Shown piece by piece: positions 61,711-64,000 of a DNA stretch of 64,000 nucleotides. The notes beneath the pieces are model-generated. The model worked only from the letters and a program-made list of their open reading frames with translations. It had not been told where the DNA came from and ran no database searches. The first letter of the stretch is position 1; every line of letters starts with the position of its first letter. Source of the DNA: Gammaproteobacteria bacterium (GTDB lineage: Bacteria > Pseudomonadota > Gammaproteobacteria > Pseudomonadales > Azotimanducaceae); NCBI GenBank assembly GCA_021773565.1, contig JAJFJZ010000011.1:1-64000 (forward strand), given 5' to 3'. The position numbers and the translations under genes were made by a program.

Positions 61711-63889
61711 TACAGACGCAAGGAATCTCGCTGATCAGTATGCCGCTCTCGTGCAGGGCAAGCACAACAACCCCTTTGCGATTCTTGGTGTGCATCGTTC
61801 CGGAAAACAACGCCTGGTTCGCACCTTTCTGCCCCAGGCGCGTCAGGTAACTTTACTGGACAGGAATGGTGAGGTGCTCTGCGATATGCAGCGTGTACAT
61901 GCGGATGGTATCTTTGCGGCGATCATGCCACCTCGCATGCGTCGCTATCGCCTGCGCGTGACAGACTACTCGGACACGAGTGGTGATTATGAGGATAGTT
62001 ATGCTTTCGCGCCTACGCTCGGTGCGCTTGATCTCTACCTGCTGGGCGAGGGTTCGGACAAGGCGATCTACACCAAACTTGGCGCGAACGCCCTGACGCT
62101 GCGGGGGATCACAGGTACGCGATTCGCTGTGTGGGCGCCCAATGCGTCGCGAGTGAGCGTTATTGGTGATTTCAATGACTGGGACGGGCGCCGCCATGTG
62201 ATGCGGCTGCATCCGGGAAACGGCATCTGGGAGATATTCATTCCGGGCGTTGGGACCGGTGCGAAGTACAAGTTTGAACTGCTGGACTTGAATGGCGTTT
62301 TGCTGCCATTGAAGTCTGACCCCTTTGGGCATTATTTTGAACCACCTTCGGGTAATGCATCCATTGTCTTTGAGAGTCGGCATCAGTGGCGCGATGGACA
62401 CTGGATGCAAAATCGCCGGGTGGTACCCGACCTGAACCGGGCGGTGAGTATTTATGAAGTACACCTTGGCTCCTGGCGGAGAAATCCGTATGACAGTACG
62501 CGGTATTTAACGTATCGGGAATTGGCGGTGGAACTGATACCGTATGTCGTGGAAATGGGATTTACCCACATCGAGTTACTACCCGTATCCGAACATCCAT
62601 TCGATGGCTCCTGGGGTTACCAGCCGATAGGAATGTTTGCACCAACGCAGCGCTTCGGCGACCCGGACGATTTCCGCGAGTTCGTTGATTGTTGTCATCA
62701 GTCCAATATTTCGGTGATCCTCGACTGGGTACCGGCGCACTTTCCGCGGGACGAACACGGGCTTGGTGAATTCGATGGCACAGCCCTCTATGAGCATGAG
62801 GACCCTCGAAAGGGCGCCCATGCGGACTGGGGCACCCTCATCTTCAATTTTGGGCGAAGGGAGGTAGTTAACTATCTGATTGGTAATGCACTCTATTGGG
62901 TTGATGAATTTCACGTTGATGGGATACGTGTTGATGCGGTTGCATCGATGTTGTACCTCGACTATTCGCGCAAGGAAGATGAATGGATTGCAAATGAACA
63001 CGGTGGCAATCAAAACTACGAAGCGGTCGGCTTTCTAAAGCGTCTCAACACGGAATTACATGCGCATGGTGCGGTATCATTTGCGGAGGAGTCGACAGCA
63101 TGGCCTGGCGTTTCCCATCCTGTTGACGCAGGTGGCCTGGGATTCACCTACAAGTGGAATATGGGCTGGATGAACGATACTTTGTCATACCTCAGTGAGG
63201 AGAGTGTTCATCGCAAGCATCATCATGACAAAATGACATTCGGACTGGTGTACGCGTTCAGCGAAAATTTTGTCTTGCCACTTTCGCATGACGAAGTTGT
63301 GCATGGAAAACGTTCGCTGCTTGAGCGTATGCCAGGCGATGACTGGCAACAATTCGCTAATCTGCGCGCCTACTTTGCCGGTATGTATGCGCATCCGGGC
63401 AAGAAACTGCTGTTTATGGGTAGCGAGCTTGCACCGCGCGAAGAATGGGATCATGACACTGCATTAAACTGGGAACTGCTGAAATCGAAACCACATGCCG
63501 GTATTCAATTATTGGTACGTGATCTGAACGCGCTTTATACACGTGTTCCGGCCTTGTACGAGAGAGATTTTTCTGCAGACGGTTTTGAGTGGATCCGATG
63601 GGATGATAAGGATTCAAGTGTGCTGTCCTGGATTCGACGCGACGCATCTGGCGGGTTCATTATCTGTGTGTCCAACATGACACCAGTTGTCAGGCATGAT
63701 TACTGTTTTGGGGTTCCCAGGGCGGGTACCTACACCGAGATACTGAACACGGATAATGCATGTTATGGCGGCAGTAATATCTGCAATGCAGATGTGGTGT
63801 GTGAGCCAATCACGCATGACGGTCGACCCTATCGAATCGCGTTAACACTGCCACCTTTGGCAACATTGATATTGGCTTGCGCCGACTAA
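61697..63889 (+). CDS. glgB: 1,4-alpha-glucan branching enzyme, GH13
   Basis: A 730-residue branching enzyme. Two N-terminal beta domains (NNPFAILGVHRSGKQRLVRT; TRFAVWAPNASRVSVIGDFN) precede the TIM barrel. Catalytic sites: nucleophile Asp in VDGIRVDAVASMLYLDYS, general acid Glu in SFAEESTAWPGVSHPV and the third Asp in LPLSHDEVVHGKRSLL. The start is the ATG at 61697, overlapping the end of glgA (ATG 4 bases inside MYEHH, different frame); an earlier in-frame start lies deep inside glgA and is improbable. Makes alpha-1,6 branches in glycogen. Confidence 0.96.
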   Translation: MSIIDTDARNLADQYAALVQGKHNNPFAILGVHRSGKQRLVRTFLPQARQVTLLDRNGEVLCDMQRVHADGIFAAIMPPRMRRYRLRVTDYSDTSGDYEDSYAFAPTLGALDLYLLGEGSDKAIYTKLGANALTLRGITGTRFAVWAPNASRVSVIGDFNDWDGRRHVMRLHPGNGIWEIFIPGVGTGAKYKFELLDLNGVLLPLKSDPFGHYFEPPSGNASIVFESRHQWRDGHWMQNRRVVPDLNRAVSIYEVHLGSWRRNPYDSTRYLTYRELAVELIPYVVEMGFTHIELLPVSEHPFDGSWGYQPIGMFAPTQRFGDPDDFREFVDCCHQSNISVILDWVPAHFPRDEHGLGEFDGTALYEHEDPRKGAHADWGTLIFNFGRREVVNYLIGNALYWVDEFHVDGIRVDAVASMLYLDYSRKEDEWIANEHGGNQNYEAVGFLKRLNTELHAHGAVSFAEESTAWPGVSHPVDAGGLGFTYKWNMGWMNDTLSYLSEESVHRKHHHDKMTFGLVYAFSENFVLPLSHDEVVHGKRSLLERMPGDDWQQFANLRAYFAGMYAHPGKKLLFMGSELAPREEWDHDTALNWELLKSKPHAGIQLLVRDLNALYTRVPALYERDFSADGFEWIRWDDKDSSVLSWIRRDASGGFIICVSNMTPVVRHDYCFGVPRAGTYTEILNTDNACYGGSNICNADVVCEPITHDGRPYRIALTLPPLATLILACAD

Positions 63890-63908
63890 AAATTACGGAG
63901 AGTAGGGT

Positions 63909-64000
63909 ATGTCAGAAGATTCGCAAAAACCGGTCGCTACGGGTGACATCGAGCTGTTGCAGCCACCTGATTTGCCGATGGACGCTGATGCGATTCTGAA
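63909..64000 (+). CDS. Start of an unidentified gene in the glycogen operon (partial)
   Basis: An ATG with GGAGAGTAGGGT just upstream opens a frame MSEDSQKPVATGDIELLQPP and about ten more residues to the window edge. The visible part is a non-conserved acidic lead, so I do not assign a function. Position 19 bases after glgB suggests another glycogen or alpha-glucan gene. Confidence 0.6.
   Translation, partial: MSEDSQKPVATGDIELLQPPDLPMDADAIL

Noticed and set aside
1-64000. Search for CRISPR arrays, IS ends, integrases, prophage or plasmid functions
   Set aside because: No regularly spaced repeats, transposase or integrase motifs were seen; the fragments at 42.6-57.1 kb show no terminal inverted repeats.

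Overview
The window reads as chromosomal DNA of a marine-type gammaproteobacterium, possibly the OMG/Cellvibrionales group. The basis is a tamA-tamB pair, a glgC-glgA-glgB run, a CYP153-like P450, a Rieske oxygenase plus acyl-CoA dehydrogenase pair and many small regulators. Base composition looks close to 50% GC by eye. The taxonomic guess is inference. I saw no rRNA, tRNA, CRISPR array, integrase or intact insertion sequence.

Layout. 1-6.3 kb: a cut-off CPA2 cation/proton antiporter, a PhyH-like protein, an alpha/beta-hydrolase-OsmC fusion, a nitroreductase, a serine hydrolase and an M19 dipeptidase. 6.5-9.5 kb: a catabolic operon of Rieske oxygenase, acyl-CoA dehydrogenase and an internally deleted phytanoyl-CoA dioxygenase. 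9.5-15.7 kb: small secreted proteins, an ECF sigma factor with a short leader ORF, a fused anti-sigma/beta-helix membrane protein, an SLC13 permease and a small Cys/Arg protein. 15.9-19.5 kb: two successive HxlR-regulator/CMD-protein divergent pairs, each with a palindrome of 6-base arms and 7-base spacer, then a methyltransferase. 19.4-27.6 kb: a heme-c/sugar-dehydrogenase fusion, a YjiH-like transporter, small unknowns, a truncated sugar isomerase with an MFS permease, and a lipoprotein amidohydrolase. 27.8-32.6 kb: tamA-tamB.

32.6-44.2 kb is the most coherent block. A tight minus-strand run encodes a coiled-coil protein, a CorA/ZntB-like transporter, an MscS-like channel, two CNNM/CorC proteins, a RimK-like ATP-grasp ligase fused to an RCK_C domain, and MgtE. 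It is followed on the other side by a LysR regulator, a Ca/Na exchanger and a DUF1704 (QEGLA, MATCAP-like) metallopeptidase. I infer a divalent-cation homeostasis island that includes an ion-sensing peptide ligase and possibly a matching carboxypeptidase.

42.6-57.1 kb carries gene debris among intact genes: remnants of an FAD oxidoreductase, an asparagine synthetase C-terminus, a GcvT-type C-terminus, a TetR regulator and a 148-base duplicated coding fragment. Intact genes here include SulP, HD and GST proteins, two TetR regulators, a CYP153-like P450 behind a 22-base palindrome, and an AsnB / JmjC-cupin / two-GNAT cluster. 57.1-64 kb: a TPR protein and glgC-glgA-glgB, with the start of one more gene at the edge.
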